Source: Oricola nitratireducens (GTDB lineage Bacteria; Pseudomonadota; Alphaproteobacteria; Rhizobiales; Rhizobiaceae). From it: a DNA stretch of 64,000 nucleotides. The position numbers and the translations under genes were made by a program. Positions 18,016 to 26,376 of this stretch are shown here, piece after piece (the first letter of the stretch is position 1; each line of letters begins with the position of its first letter). Under the pieces are notes generated by a model. It was not told the origin of the DNA. It saw nothing but the letters and a program-made list of their open reading frames with translations, and did not search any database. The stretch spans positions 62,001 through 126,000 of the forward strand of contig NZ_JACZCS010000004.1 of NCBI RefSeq assembly GCF_014904745.1. The letters are read 5' to 3'.

Positions 18016-18981
18016 ATGTCGACCTACAGCTATCTCGAATTCGAAAAGCCGATTGCCGATCTGGACGGGCAGATCATGGAATTGAAGAAGCTTTCCGAAG
18101 GCGAGACCGGCGGCGTCGACGTCGCCGAGGAAGTGGCGCGGCTGGAAAAGCGCTCGGCCGAGGCGCTGGTCGAGATCTACAAGAAACTGACGCCGTGGCA
18201 GAAGGCGCAGGTGGCGCGCCATCCCGACCGGCCGCACTGCCTGAATTTCGTCGACGCCCTGTTTGACGAATTCACGCTGCTTTCCGGCGACCGGAAATTC
18301 GCCGAGGACGCCGCGATCATCGCCGGGTTTGCCCGCTTCAACGGTCAGCCGGTCGCGGTGATCGGGCAGGAGAAGGGTTCCGACACGCAGTCGCGGCTCA
18401 AACACAATTTCGGCAGCGCCCGCCCGGAAGGCTACCGCAAGGCGGTTCGGCTCATGGAGATGGCCAACCGTTTCGGCCTGCCGGTGATCACGCTGGTCGA
18501 CACCGCCGGCGCCTATCCCGGCATCGGCGCGGAAGAACGCGGCCAGGCAGAAGCCATCGCCCGTTCGACGGAAACCTGCCTCAATCTCGAAGTTCCGATG
18601 GTCTCCGTCGTCATCGGCGAGGGCGGTTCGGGCGGCGCCATCGCAATCGCGGCGGCAAACCGCGTCTACATGCTTGAACACGCGATCTACTCCGTGATCT
18701 CGCCGGAAGGCGGCGCGTCGATCCTCTGGCGCGACGCCGCGCGCGCCAAGGATGTCGCCACCGCGATGAAGATCACGGCGCAGGATCTGCTGGCGCTGAA
18801 GGTGATCGACGGCATCGTCAAGGAGCCGCTCGGCGGGGCGCATCGCGACCACGAAGCCGTGATGGAGACGACGCGCAAGACGATCAAGGACGCGCTCGCT
18901 GATCTCGGCAAGCTGGACGGCCCGGGGCTGAAGAAAGACCGGCGCGAGAAATTCCTCGCCATCGGCCGCAATCTTGGCTGA
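18016..18981 (+). CDS. accA: Acetyl-CoA carboxylase carboxyltransferase subunit alpha
   Basis: This 321-residue subunit forms, with AccD, the carboxyltransferase that makes malonyl-CoA for fatty-acid synthesis. It shows the family N-terminus (SYLEFEKPIADLDGQIMELKKL), the GQEKGSDTQSRLKHNFG and PEGYRKAVRLM blocks, LVDTAGAYPGIGAEERGQ and GEGGSGGAIAIAAANRV. Length is normal. It lies 83 bp downstream of xerD on the same strand. Confidence 0.97.
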   Translation: MSTYSYLEFEKPIADLDGQIMELKKLSEGETGGVDVAEEVARLEKRSAEALVEIYKKLTPWQKAQVARHPDRPHCLNFVDALFDEFTLLSGDRKFAEDAAIIAGFARFNGQPVAVIGQEKGSDTQSRLKHNFGSARPEGYRKAVRLMEMANRFGLPVITLVDTAGAYPGIGAEERGQAEAIARSTETCLNLEVPMVSVVIGEGGSGGAIAIAAANRVYMLEHAIYSVISPEGGASILWRDAARAKDVATAMKITAQDLLALKVIDGIVKEPLGGAHRDHEAVMETTRKTIKDALADLGKLDGPGLKKDRREKFLAIGRNLG

Positions 18982-19073
18982 CGTAACGCCGCACATGCCC
19001 CATTTGCCATATGGATGCCGCAATTTTTCCGGATTCGTCGTACTGACATTTGCGTGAGGGCGGCCGGGGAAAC

Positions 19074-19101
19074 CTTGCGGTAAGTATCCGTCAACTATAA
19101 T
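19074..19101 (+). promoter_or_regulatory. Putative sigma-70-type promoter of the YafK-like gene
   Basis: CTTGCG and a perfect TATAAT are separated by 16 bp, with the -10 box 36 bp before the ATG at 19138. The spacing and -10 match are good, and the -35 match is partial. Confidence 0.5.
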
Positions 19102-19137
19102 CCGGGCTCCAACATCTGGTATCGAGGCGAATTCGGG

Positions 19138-20082
19138 ATGGCGTTTCGACGCAATGCAATCGCAATGATGGTGGCCGGAGCGGTGGCGCTTGCCGGCTGC
19201 CAGGCGAGCGATGTTCTCTCCATGAAGGCCAATGCTCCGCTTCCCAAGGAGGTGTTGTCCTACATGAAGGCGAACGGCATGACGCCGGCCTCGCCGATCT
19301 TCGTGCGCCTGTTCAAGGACGAGGCCGTTCTCGAGGTCTGGAAGCAGAAGGATACCGGCCGCTACGCGCTGGTGAAGAGCTACGAGATCTGCGCCTATTC
19401 GGGCAAGCTCGGGCCGAAGATTCGTGAAGGCGACCGCCAGGCGCCGGAGGGCTTCTATTTCATCTCGAAGTCGCTGCTCAATCCGAAGTCGAACTACTAT
19501 CTCGCCTTCAACACCGGCTATCCGAATTCCTACGACCGTTCGCTCGGCCGGACCGGTTCCAACCTGATGGTGCATGGCGCGTGCTCCTCGGCGGGCTGCT
19601 ACTCGATGACCGACGAGAACATCGCCGAGATCTACGCTCTGGCGCGCGAGGCGCTGTCGGGCGGCAAGCAGGACGCCTTCCAGGTGCAGGCGCTGCCGTT
19701 CCGGATGACGCCGGAAAAGATGGCGGAGCATCGCAACGATCCGAATTTCGAGTTCTGGAAGATGCTGAAGGTCGGCTACGACCAGTTCGAACTGACCAAG
19801 GTGCCGCCGAAGGTCGACGTCTGCGGCCGCCGCTATGTGTTCAACCAGCAGCCGGAGGAAGGCCAGTTCAGTCCGAGCCAGGCCTGCCCGCCGATGAGCA
19901 TGCCGGAGAATCTCGCGATCGCCTACCAGGCAATGCAGACCCAGCAGGAATACGCCTTCGAGCAGGCGGTGGCGAAGCTGGAAGGGCGGGCGAAACCCGG
20001 GGCGCTGCAGTCGCTTGCCACCCGGCCTCTGTCGCGATTTCTGACGGCGCCCGCAAGGGCCGGAACGGCGGCACCGGAATAG
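19138..20082 (+). CDS. YafK/DpaA-like L,D-transpeptidase-fold lipoprotein
   Basis: The 314-residue protein has a lipoprotein signal, with LAGC ending at Cys21. A YkuD-type catalytic block follows, LMVHGACSSAGCYSM, with His146 and the nucleophile Cys154. This variant HG-x6-GC motif and the overall layout match the YafK group, whose E. coli member (DpaA) hydrolyses the Lpp-peptidoglycan bond and is not a cross-linker. The C-terminal 130 residues form the family extension. It should act in the periplasm. A proposed promoter lies at 19074-19101, and a TusA gene follows 7 bp downstream. Confidence 0.85.
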   Translation: MAFRRNAIAMMVAGAVALAGCQASDVLSMKANAPLPKEVLSYMKANGMTPASPIFVRLFKDEAVLEVWKQKDTGRYALVKSYEICAYSGKLGPKIREGDRQAPEGFYFISKSLLNPKSNYYLAFNTGYPNSYDRSLGRTGSNLMVHGACSSAGCYSMTDENIAEIYALAREALSGGKQDAFQVQALPFRMTPEKMAEHRNDPNFEFWKMLKVGYDQFELTKVPPKVDVCGRRYVFNQQPEEGQFSPSQACPPMSMPENLAIAYQAMQTQQEYAFEQAVAKLEGRAKPGALQSLATRPLSRFLTAPARAGTAAPE

Positions 20083-20089
20083 CGCCGGA

Positions 20090-20314
20090 ATGGCCGATAT
20101 CTACGACCTGCGCGGCCTCAACTGCCCGATGCCTGTCCTGAAGACGCAGAAACGCATGCGCTCGATGGCGCCGGGCGACCGGCTCTGGGTGCATACGAGC
20201 GATCCGCTCGCCGTGATCGACATTCCGAATTTCTGCCGCGAGAGCGGCCATGCCCTCGTCGAGAGCGAGAAGGCCGAGGGCGGCCACCGTTTCCTGATCG
20301 AACACGGGGCGTGA
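20090..20314 (+). CDS. TusA-family sulfur carrier / sulfurtransferase
   Basis: The 74-residue protein is a complete TusA/SirA fold with the signature CPMP at residues 12-15 (LRGLNCPMPVLKTQKRM). Cys12 is the persulfide-carrying residue. Members relay sulfur for tRNA thiolation, molybdenum cofactor or other pathways. It sits 7 bp after the YafK-like gene and ends 3 bp from the convergent LysR gene. The partner donor is not evident here, so no more specific gene name is given. Confidence 0.9.
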   Translation: MADIYDLRGLNCPMPVLKTQKRMRSMAPGDRLWVHTSDPLAVIDIPNFCRESGHALVESEKAEGGHRFLIEHGA

Positions 20315-20317
20315 CGA

Positions 20318-21289
20318 TCAGGACGGTGTTGGCGGATGTTCCCGCAGCGGTCTGTCGATCGTGTTCAGCGGCCTCAGGATTTCCGAGATCAGTTCGCGCA
20401 GCCAGCGGTGTTCCGGCGTTGCCGTGGACCGCTTGTGCCAGATCATCGTGATCAGGGCCGGATCGACGGGCATCGGCGGTTCATAGATGTCGAGGCCGAG
20501 CTTTGAACCGATCTGACGCGCCAGCGTCGTCGGGATCAGCGCTATGAGATCGGATTCGCTGACGGCGCGGTAGACGCCGGAAAAGACCGGCATTGTCATG
20601 ACCACGCGCCGTTCGCGCCCGACACGCGCCAGGGCGGCGTCGCCCATAGCCTTCAGCTTGCCCTCCGGCGAAAACAGGATGTGGCCGAGATCGCAAAACA
20701 GATCGATCGGGATAATGTCGCCCGGCCGAAGTCGGGCGCGTTCGAGGCGTGGATGGCCGGTGCGCGCGATGACCGAAAAGGTCGACCAGAACACCGGCTG
20801 GTGATCCACCCAGTTCGGGAAATCGGCGGCCGGGATCAGGGCGATATCGACTTCGTAGCGCTCCAGCGTGTCGATATAGTTTTCGGGCACGAGATCGACC
20901 AGTTGCACGCGCATGCCGGGCGCCCGCTTGGAGAGCTGCTCCGCGAGCCGCGGCATCAGCATCTCTGCGAAGAAATCGCTGCCGGACAGTTTAAACGCGG
21001 CGTCGCTGGTCGCCGGATCGAACTCCTTCGGGCCGCTGAGAAGCGACTCGAGCTCATCGAGGATTTCGCGCAGCGGGATCGCCAGCGCGCGTGCATAATC
21101 CGTCGGTTCGAGCCCCTGGCCGCGGCGGAGAAACAGCTCGTCGCCCAGGGCGTGGCGCAGGCGGCCAAGCGCCGCCGACACCGCGGGCTGCGACAGCCCG
21201 ATGCGGGCGCCGGCGCGGACCGTCGAGCCTTCGCGCAGGAGCGCGTCGAGCACGCGAAGCAGGTTGAGGTCCAAGGTCGCTATATTCAT
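20318..21289 (-). CDS. LysR-family transcriptional regulator
   Basis: The 323-residue protein has an N-terminal winged helix (residues 1-65: LDLNLLRVLDALLREGSTVRAGARIGLSQPAVSAALGRLRHALGDELFLRRG). The C-terminal part is a periplasmic-binding-like effector domain, resembling the NodD/SyrM-type group rather than the CbbR type. It is divergent from a cupin gene. The start codon lies inside a perfect inverted repeat (21283-21308), which suggests autoregulation. The effector is unknown. Confidence 0.92.
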   Translation of the reverse strand: MNIATLDLNLLRVLDALLREGSTVRAGARIGLSQPAVSAALGRLRHALGDELFLRRGQGLEPTDYARALAIPLREILDELESLLSGPKEFDPATSDAAFKLSGSDFFAEMLMPRLAEQLSKRAPGMRVQLVDLVPENYIDTLERYEVDIALIPAADFPNWVDHQPVFWSTFSVIARTGHPRLERARLRPGDIIPIDLFCDLGHILFSPEGKLKAMGDAALARVGRERRVVMTMPVFSGVYRAVSESDLIALIPTTLARQIGSKLGLDIYEPPMPVDPALITMIWHKRSTATPEHRWLRELISEILRPLNTIDRPLREHPPTPS

Positions 21290-21308
21290 GACGTAAATAT
21301 CATGAATA
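21283..21308. promoter_or_regulatory. Perfect inverted repeat over the LysR start (candidate LysR box)
   Basis: TATTCATGA and TCATGAATA form two 9-bp arms spaced by 8 bp, overlapping the LysR gene ATG at 21287-21289. It contains a T-N11-A arrangement typical of LysR sites. It lies just upstream of the cupin -10 box. Confidence 0.6.
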
Positions 21309-21328
21309 CAAACAAGCAATTTTTCAAA

Positions 21329-21334
21329 TATAAT
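21329..21334 (+). promoter_or_regulatory. -10 box candidate of the cupin gene
   Basis: A perfect TATAAT lies 69 bp before the cupin ATG and 21 bp after the LysR inverted repeat. No good -35 hexamer is present, which would fit activator dependence. Confidence 0.4.
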
Positions 21335-21357
21335 GGATCGGATTAGCCTCCATTTCG

Positions 21358-21373
21358 ACGAAAGCGCTTTCGT
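21358..21373. promoter_or_regulatory. 16-bp perfect palindrome, LacI-family-type operator
   Basis: ACGAAAGCGCTTTCGT is fully self-complementary with the central CG step and AAAGCGCTTT core of LacI/GalR operators and cre-like sites. It lies about 24 bp downstream of the TATAAT and 30 bp before the cupin ribosome binding site, where a bound repressor would block elongation. No LacI-family gene is in the window. Confidence 0.55.
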
Positions 21374-21402
21374 TTCTTGTCCTTGAAACACTGGAGGAAA
21401 CG

Positions 21403-21852
21403 ATGAACGACCCCATTCTGGGCGCCGATGCCATCGAATGGCAGGGTACATATTACAAGACCATCATGACGACCGAGGAGAGCGGCGGTGCGATGTCTGT
21501 CGTGGACAGCGTTTCGCCGCCGAATTCAGGGCCGCCGCGCCATGTTCATCACGATGCCGACGAGGCCTTCGTGCTGATGACCGGCGACGTCGAGTTCTGG
21601 CTCGAAGGCGAACGGTTCACGCGCGGGCCCGGCGAGACCGTGTTCGTCCCGCGCGGCAGGGAACACACCTTCAGGGTGGTCAGCGACAGGCCGTCGCGCC
21701 ACCTGGTGATCCTGACGCCCGGCGGTTTCGAGGGATTTTTCGCGGAGATGGCCGCGGGCCAGTTCCGGATACCCGCCGACATGCCGGCTATCGAGGAAAG
21801 CGCCGCCCGCTTCCGGTTGAGTTTCACCGGGCCGCCGCTTGGCGCCCAGTAA
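21403..21852 (+). CDS. Cupin-domain protein
   Basis: The 149-residue protein is a single-domain cupin. Motif 1 is seen as PPRHVHHDADEAFVLMTGDVEF, with metal ligands His-x-His and Glu, and motif 2 as GPGETVFVPRGREHTF. The start is clear from a GGAGGAAA ribosome binding site. Cupins of this kind are metal-dependent dioxygenases or sugar/aromatic-binding proteins; the reaction is unknown. It is divergent from the LysR gene and preceded by a LacI-type palindrome, so it is probably inducible. Confidence 0.88.
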   Translation: MNDPILGADAIEWQGTYYKTIMTTEESGGAMSVVDSVSPPNSGPPRHVHHDADEAFVLMTGDVEFWLEGERFTRGPGETVFVPRGREHTFRVVSDRPSRHLVILTPGGFEGFFAEMAAGQFRIPADMPAIEESAARFRLSFTGPPLGAQ

Positions 21853-21903
21853 GCCGGTCGCAGGCAGCCGAACAAAAAGCAGTGATCCGCCGGCGGTTTC
21901 CGG

Positions 21904-22935
21904 TCACATCCCGGGAATTGCCAGCGGATTGTCCGTCAGCGCCTGGCGATCGGGCCTGTCGGGCGCGATCTGGCCGGTGAAGGCGCCGAAAAGCCCTTCG
22001 ATATGGGCGCGGCTGCCGTTTTTCGCGATGACGACCAGGCGCGTTTCGGGCTTGCGCCCGTTCCACGAATCCAGCCGAACCGGCGGGTGGAAGACCGATT
22101 GCACGCCGTGCACGACGAGCGGACGGTCCGGGTCCTCGACCGTCCAGACGATGCCCTTCATGCGCAGCAATTCGCGCGGCATGGAGGAACGCAGCAGGTC
22201 GGCGAACATCTCGACGGTCGCTTCCGGGATCGGCCGGTCGTGTTTCAGCGTGAAGGCCTCGATCGCCGCGTCGTGACGGTTCACGTCATGGTGGTGGGCG
22301 TGATCATGCGGTTTTTCATCGGGGACCTGCGCGCCGGACAGCGCGGCGTCGTCGAGGGTGAGGGCGAAGCCCGGCGCCTGCGCGTCGACCGGCGTGACCA
22401 GCGGATTGAGCGCCGCGAGGCGGGCGACCAGCTCTGCCGGGGCGGGCGCGATGTCGGTCTTGGCCAGGACGATCCGGTCGGCGAGCGCGACCTGGCGGCG
22501 GGCCTCTTCGTGGCCCTCGATCGAGGCAAGGCCGGTCGCGGCGCAAACCACGGCGACGACGCTTGCGACATGGAAACGTTCGCGCACGCCCGGCGAGGCG
22601 ATGACCGCCTGCAGGACCGGCACCGGATCGGCAAGCCCCGTGGTCTCGATGATGACGCGGTCGAGGGCCGCGCCGTCGTCGATGCGCGCGGCGATCTGGA
22701 GAAGCGTGTCGACGAGATCGCTGCGCACCGTGCAGCACAGGCAGCCGTCGGACAGCTCGATCATCGTGTCGCCGGCGCGGGTCGCCTCGACCAGAAGGTG
22801 ATCGATGCCGACATCGCCGAACTCGTTGATGATGACGGCGGTGTTGGCGAAGGCGCCGGATTTCAGCAGGCGGTTGAGCAGCGTGGTCTTGCCCGCGCCG
22901 AGGAAGCCGGTGACGATGTGAACGGGTATCGACAT
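21904..22935 (-). CDS. COG0523 GTPase (CobW/ZNG-like metal chaperone)
   Basis: This 343-residue G3E GTPase has Walker A in TGFLGAGKTTLL (residues 9-20), the metal-binding C-x-C-C as CLCC at residues 65-68, and a switch-region ETTGLADPVPV. A His-rich stretch (HDHAHHHDVNRHD) and a C-terminal CobW domain follow. Members insert or buffer Zn or Co. CobW proper is needed for B12, but cobS/cobT are 15 kb away, so Zn allocation is equally possible. It starts 7 bp after the DD-carboxypeptidase gene on the same strand. Confidence 0.9.
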   Translation of the reverse strand: MSIPVHIVTGFLGAGKTTLLNRLLKSGAFANTAVIINEFGDVGIDHLLVEATRAGDTMIELSDGCLCCTVRSDLVDTLLQIAARIDDGAALDRVIIETTGLADPVPVLQAVIASPGVRERFHVASVVAVVCAATGLASIEGHEEARRQVALADRIVLAKTDIAPAPAELVARLAALNPLVTPVDAQAPGFALTLDDAALSGAQVPDEKPHDHAHHHDVNRHDAAIEAFTLKHDRPIPEATVEMFADLLRSSMPRELLRMKGIVWTVEDPDRPLVVHGVQSVFHPPVRLDSWNGRKPETRLVVIAKNGSRAHIEGLFGAFTGQIAPDRPDRQALTDNPLAIPGM

Positions 22936-22942
22936 GGCGCGG

Positions 22943-24139
22943 TCAGGCTCCGTGGTCCGGACGCGATTCCGGGATCGGGATGTCGCCGACTGCTCTGCCG
23001 TCGAGTTGCGCCTGCCGGCGCGATTCCGCGACCTCGTCGTTCAGCGGGACCGGGCGCATCGCCGGAACGGGAAGTTCGTCGAAATACTGGCCGGCGAACA
23101 TGACCGCCGACCTGCTGACACCTTCCGCGCCACCCTTGAAGATCGGCACCGGGACCAGCGCGCGCGTCAGCGGAGTGAGCGCAGGAGTGTCGAAACTGGC
23201 GAGCGAACGGTCCGCCCAGCGCGCGCTGTTTGCTTCCTTGGAGCAGACGGCGGCGCGCAGATCGGCAACCTTTGTGGAACGGTCCTTCGGCGGCTGCATG
23301 GCGGTGAGCAATGGCAGGCTTTCCATGTGGTCCAATCTGGCAAAGCCGAGTTCGAGCAGGTCGGCGGCCCTTTCCGCCCGTTTTTTCGAACTCATCTCGC
23401 CGAGCACGACGGCGATCAGCGTCGTGCCGTTGCGGGTCGCGGAGGCGACGAGGTTGAAGCCGGATTCGCAGACATAGCCGGTCTTCATGCCGTCGGCGCC
23501 TTTGAACCGGCCGAGCAGGATATTGTAGCTCTTGTAGACCTTGTCGCCGTCCTTCAGCGCCTCGGTCGAGAAATAGTGCTCGTATTGCGGGAATTCGCGC
23601 CGGATCGCCCGTGCCAGCAGGGCGAGATCATGCGCGGTCGAATAATGACCGTCGTCGTCGAGCCCGTTCGGATTGACGAAATGCGAGTCCCTCATGCCGA
23701 GACGGGCGGCCTCGGCATTCATGCGGCCGGCGAATTCGTCGACCGTGCCCGACACCGATTCGGCGATGGCGACGGCGATGTCGTTGGCCGACTTGACCAG
23801 CATCATCTTGAGCGCATTGTCGAGCGTGACGATGGTGCCGATCGGATAGGCCATGTGGCTCGGCGGATTGCGCGCGGCGTTGAGCGAGACGCGTACCGGC
23901 GATTTCAGCGTCAGTTCGCCGGATTCGATCGCCTTGAACGTCACATAGGCCGTCATCAGCTTGGTCAGCGATGCCGGGCGCCAGCGGTCGAACTCCCGCT
24001 GGGCGTGCAGCACCCTGCCGGTCGTCACGTCGACGACGATGGACGGCATGGTGCTGGCGGCCGAGGCCGCATTCGCAACCAGCAGCAGCAGGGCGAGGGC
24101 GGCGAAACGGAAAAAAGTGAATCGGTTTGCGGTGCGCAT
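22943..24139 (-). CDS. D-alanyl-D-alanine carboxypeptidase (DacC/PBP5-6-like, S11 family)
   Basis: The 398-residue protein has a signal peptide (RFAALALLLLVANAASA). The three penicillin-binding motifs are present: SLTK at 57-60, SAN at 116-118 and KTG at 218-220. It removes the terminal D-Ala from peptidoglycan stem peptides in the periplasm. The C-terminal 130 residues replace the usual PBP5 domain with a Pro-rich tail ending in PESRPDHGA. The ATG at 24139 has a GAGAG ribosome binding site; 24154 is an alternative. The gene is co-directional with, and 7 bp from, a COG0523 GTPase gene. Confidence 0.93.
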   Translation of the reverse strand: MRTANRFTFFRFAALALLLLVANAASAASTMPSIVVDVTTGRVLHAQREFDRWRPASLTKLMTAYVTFKAIESGELTLKSPVRVSLNAARNPPSHMAYPIGTIVTLDNALKMMLVKSANDIAVAIAESVSGTVDEFAGRMNAEAARLGMRDSHFVNPNGLDDDGHYSTAHDLALLARAIRREFPQYEHYFSTEALKDGDKVYKSYNILLGRFKGADGMKTGYVCESGFNLVASATRNGTTLIAVVLGEMSSKKRAERAADLLELGFARLDHMESLPLLTAMQPPKDRSTKVADLRAAVCSKEANSARWADRSLASFDTPALTPLTRALVPVPIFKGGAEGVSRSAVMFAGQYFDELPVPAMRPVPLNDEVAESRRQAQLDGRAVGDIPIPESRPDHGA

Positions 24140-24242
24140 CGGATCTCTCGGCATTGAAGCCGGGTTGGAATGGTTTAGGTTGCGGGCTAGACAGGGATTG
24201 TGCCGATGGAATGACGGATTGTCGATGGCGCGCAGTTTTTTG

Positions 24243-24286
24243 CAAGCTCTTCGGTTTACCGTTTCTACAAGCCCTCGGTTTACCGT
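24243..24286. repeat. Two copies of a palindrome before the M20 amidohydrolase gene
   Basis: CGGTTTACCG, itself a perfect 10-bp palindrome, occurs at 24252-24261 and 24276-24285. Each copy sits inside a near-identical 19-20-bp direct repeat beginning CAAGC. The 24-bp spacing and position 38-80 bp before the ATG suggest a tandem operator. Confidence 0.5.
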
Positions 24287-24322
24287 CATGCCCGGTCACC
24301 GGATCAGTTGAAGGACGCATCC

Positions 24323-25489
24323 ATGCCGATTCTCAATCGCGCCCATGAAATGCAGGCCGAAGTCGCCGCGTGGCGCCGTCACCTGCACAGTCATCCCGAA
24401 CTGCTGTTCGACGTGCACCAGACCGCCGCCTTCGTCGAGGAGAAGCTCAAGGCCTTCGGTTGCGACGAGGTCGTCACCGGCATCGGGCGCACCGGAGTCG
24501 TCGGTGTCATCAAGGGCAATCGCGGCGAGGGCGAAACGCTGGGCTTCCGCGCCGACATGGATGCGTTGCCGATCGAGGAGATGACCGGCAAGGATTATGC
24601 CTCGACGGTGAAGGGCAAGATGCATGCCTGCGGCCATGACGGCCACACCGCGATGCTGCTCGGCGCGTCGCAATACCTTGCCGAGACACGCAATTTCGCC
24701 GGCACGATCGTCGTCATCTTCCAGCCGGCCGAGGAGGGCGGCGGCGGCGGCGACGCGATGGTCAAGGACGGGCTGATGGAGCGGTTCGGCATCGCCCGGG
24801 TCTTCGGCATGCACAACATGCCGACCCTGCCGGTCGGCGCCTTCACGATCCGTCCCGGCGCCTTCTTCGCCGCGACCGACGAATTCCGCATCCGGATCAC
24901 CGGGCGGGGCGGGCACGCCGCGATGCCGAACATGACGATCGATCCGATCGTGATCGGCGCGCAACTCGTCCAGGCGCTGCAGACCATCGCCTCGCGCAAT
25001 GTCGATCCGGTGTCGTCGATCGTTGTGTCGGTGACGCAGTTCCATGCCGGCACCAGCCACAACATCATCCCCGAGGAGGCCGCGGTCGAGGGGACCGTGC
25101 GCACCCTGTCGACGGAAAACCGAAAGATCGGCGAGGAGCGGATCAAGACACTCGCCGCCAATATCGCCGCCGCGCATGGCGCGACCGCCGAGGTCATGTA
25201 CCGCAAGGGCTATCCGGTGATGGTCAACCACGAGGAAGAGACAGAAATCGCGGCCGAGGGCGCGCGGCGCGTCGTCGGCGAGAACGCGGTGACGACGGAT
25301 TGCCGCGCCCTGATGGGCGGCGAGGATTTCGCCTACATGATGGAAGCGCGCCCCGGCGCGATGATCCTGATCGGCAATGGAGATTCGGCCAGCCTGCACC
25401 ACCCGGCCTATGATTTCAACGACGAGATCATTCCGCTCGGCATCAGCTATTGGGCGTCACTCGCCGAAGCCAACGGAAAAGCCGCCTGA
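24323..25489 (+). CDS. M20-family amidohydrolase (hippurate/N-acyl-amino-acid hydrolase-like)
   Basis: The 388-residue enzyme has the M20D signatures RRHLHSHPELLFDVHQTAAFV, FRADMDALPIEE, HACGHDGHTAMLLGA (metal His and Asp), FQPAEEGGGGGDAM and a dimerisation domain. It then has the late GGEDFAYMMEARPGAM. These cytoplasmic metal enzymes hydrolyse hippurate, N-acetyl amino acids or indole conjugates. The ATG at 24323 has a GAAGGA ribosome binding site. A terminator overlaps its stop, and twin palindromes precede it. Confidence 0.9.
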   Translation: MPILNRAHEMQAEVAAWRRHLHSHPELLFDVHQTAAFVEEKLKAFGCDEVVTGIGRTGVVGVIKGNRGEGETLGFRADMDALPIEEMTGKDYASTVKGKMHACGHDGHTAMLLGASQYLAETRNFAGTIVVIFQPAEEGGGGGDAMVKDGLMERFGIARVFGMHNMPTLPVGAFTIRPGAFFAATDEFRIRITGRGGHAAMPNMTIDPIVIGAQLVQALQTIASRNVDPVSSIVVSVTQFHAGTSHNIIPEEAAVEGTVRTLSTENRKIGEERIKTLAANIAAAHGATAEVMYRKGYPVMVNHEEETEIAAEGARRVVGENAVTTDCRALMGGEDFAYMMEARPGAMILIGNGDSASLHHPAYDFNDEIIPLGISYWASLAEANGKAA

Positions 25490-25504
25490 CCGGCGGCCTT
25501 TTCC
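25475..25504 (+). terminator. Intrinsic terminator overlapping the M20 gene stop
   Basis: GCCGCC (25481-25486) pairs with GGCGGC (25492-25497) around a loop that includes the TGA stop, and CTTTTCC follows. The flanking AAAA and TTTT runs could extend the stem with a bulge. Confidence 0.65.
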
Positions 25505-25548
25505 GAGTTTTCAAACCGGGCGCGGTTTGGTATCAGTCGCGCCGGTGC

Positions 25549-25625
25549 GGTCCCGTAGCTCAGCAGGATAGAGCATCAGATTCCTAATCTGAGGGTCACA
25601 GGTTCGAATCCTGTCGGGATCACCA
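25549..25625 (+). tRNA. tRNA-Arg (anticodon CCU)
   Basis: The 77-base gene folds with an acceptor stem GGTCCCG/CGGGATC (one G-T pair), a D arm GCTC...GAGC, an anticodon arm TCAGA-TTCCTAA-TCTGA giving anticodon CCT, and a T arm ACAGG-TTCGAAT-CCTGT. CCA is encoded. It reads AGG codons. It sits between the M20 gene and hutC. tRNA-Arg genes are frequent integration sites, but no integrase or duplicated 3' end is seen nearby. Confidence 0.97.
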
Positions 25626-25674
25626 TCTTGCCCAACCGCCCGGGATTTTCCGACCGCGCGGACCCGGTCTGCGC

Positions 25675-26376
25675 TCAGATCTCGGTGTGCATGCGGTATC
25701 CGGGCGCGAAGACCAGCCGCACCGCGGTGATGGTTGAAACCTTGTTCCAGGTGGTGCGGTTGATCGCGAAAAGGCCTTCGCCCTCGCGGCAGGCCAGGAT
25801 CTCCGCTTCCCGCGCGCCTGCCGTCATCGCCGAAAACGTGATATCGCCGCCCTCGAACGGGATGTTTTCGACCAACCACTCGTTCGCGCTCTGGCGCGAG
25901 AAATCGACATCCGTGACTTCCGGCACGGCCTGCGAATTGATCCAGCGGTCCTCGAAAACATAGGGCTTGCCGTCCGCCAGGTGGACGGAAACGAGATGCA
26001 GCAATTCGTCGCCGGGCGCGACCTGCATGCGGGCGCGTACGTCGGACGGCGGCGTCAGACTTTCGGCGCTCAGCAGCGAATAGCGATAGGTCTGCCCCTT
26101 GCCCTCGATTTCGTTGCGGATCACCGGGATGTTCAGCGTCGCCCTGCGGACCGGGTGCGTGGCGACCCGGGTTCCGGCCTTGCGCCGCCGCTCGAGCAGG
26201 CCCGCGCCGGCCAGTTCGCGCAGGGCGCGGTTGACGGTCGCGCGGGCGCAGCCGAATTCGCGCGACAGGTCCACCTCGTTGGGGATCAGGTCGCCCGGTT
26301 TCCATTCCCGGCTGTTGATGCGGCGCAGAACCTCGTCCTGCACCGATTGCCAGCTGTTGAATTCCTGCGCCGTCAA
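25675..26376 (-). CDS. hutC: Histidine utilization repressor HutC (GntR family)
   Basis: The 233-residue regulator has an N-terminal GntR winged helix (residues 10-75: VLRRINSREWKPGDLIPNEVDLSREFGCARATVNRALRELAGAGLLERRRKAGTRV). A UTRA effector domain binds urocanate in the HutC subfamily. It represses hut genes until urocanate accumulates. Its ATG overlaps the hutF stop by 4 bp, so it is translated from the same message and should autoregulate. The shared promoter lies at 27771-27799. Confidence 0.94.
   Translation of the reverse strand: MTAQEFNSWQSVQDEVLRRINSREWKPGDLIPNEVDLSREFGCARATVNRALRELAGAGLLERRRKAGTRVATHPVRRATLNIPVIRNEIEGKGQTYRYSLLSAESLTPPSDVRARMQVAPGDELLHLVSVHLADGKPYVFEDRWINSQAVPEVTDVDFSRQSANEWLVENIPFEGGDITFSAMTAGAREAEILACREGEGLFAINRTTWNKVSTITAVRLVFAPGYRMHTEI

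Noticed and set aside
25549-25625. tRNA-Arg as an integration site of a genomic island
   Set aside because: No integrase gene, no direct repeat of the tRNA 3' end and no shift in gene character was found on either side.
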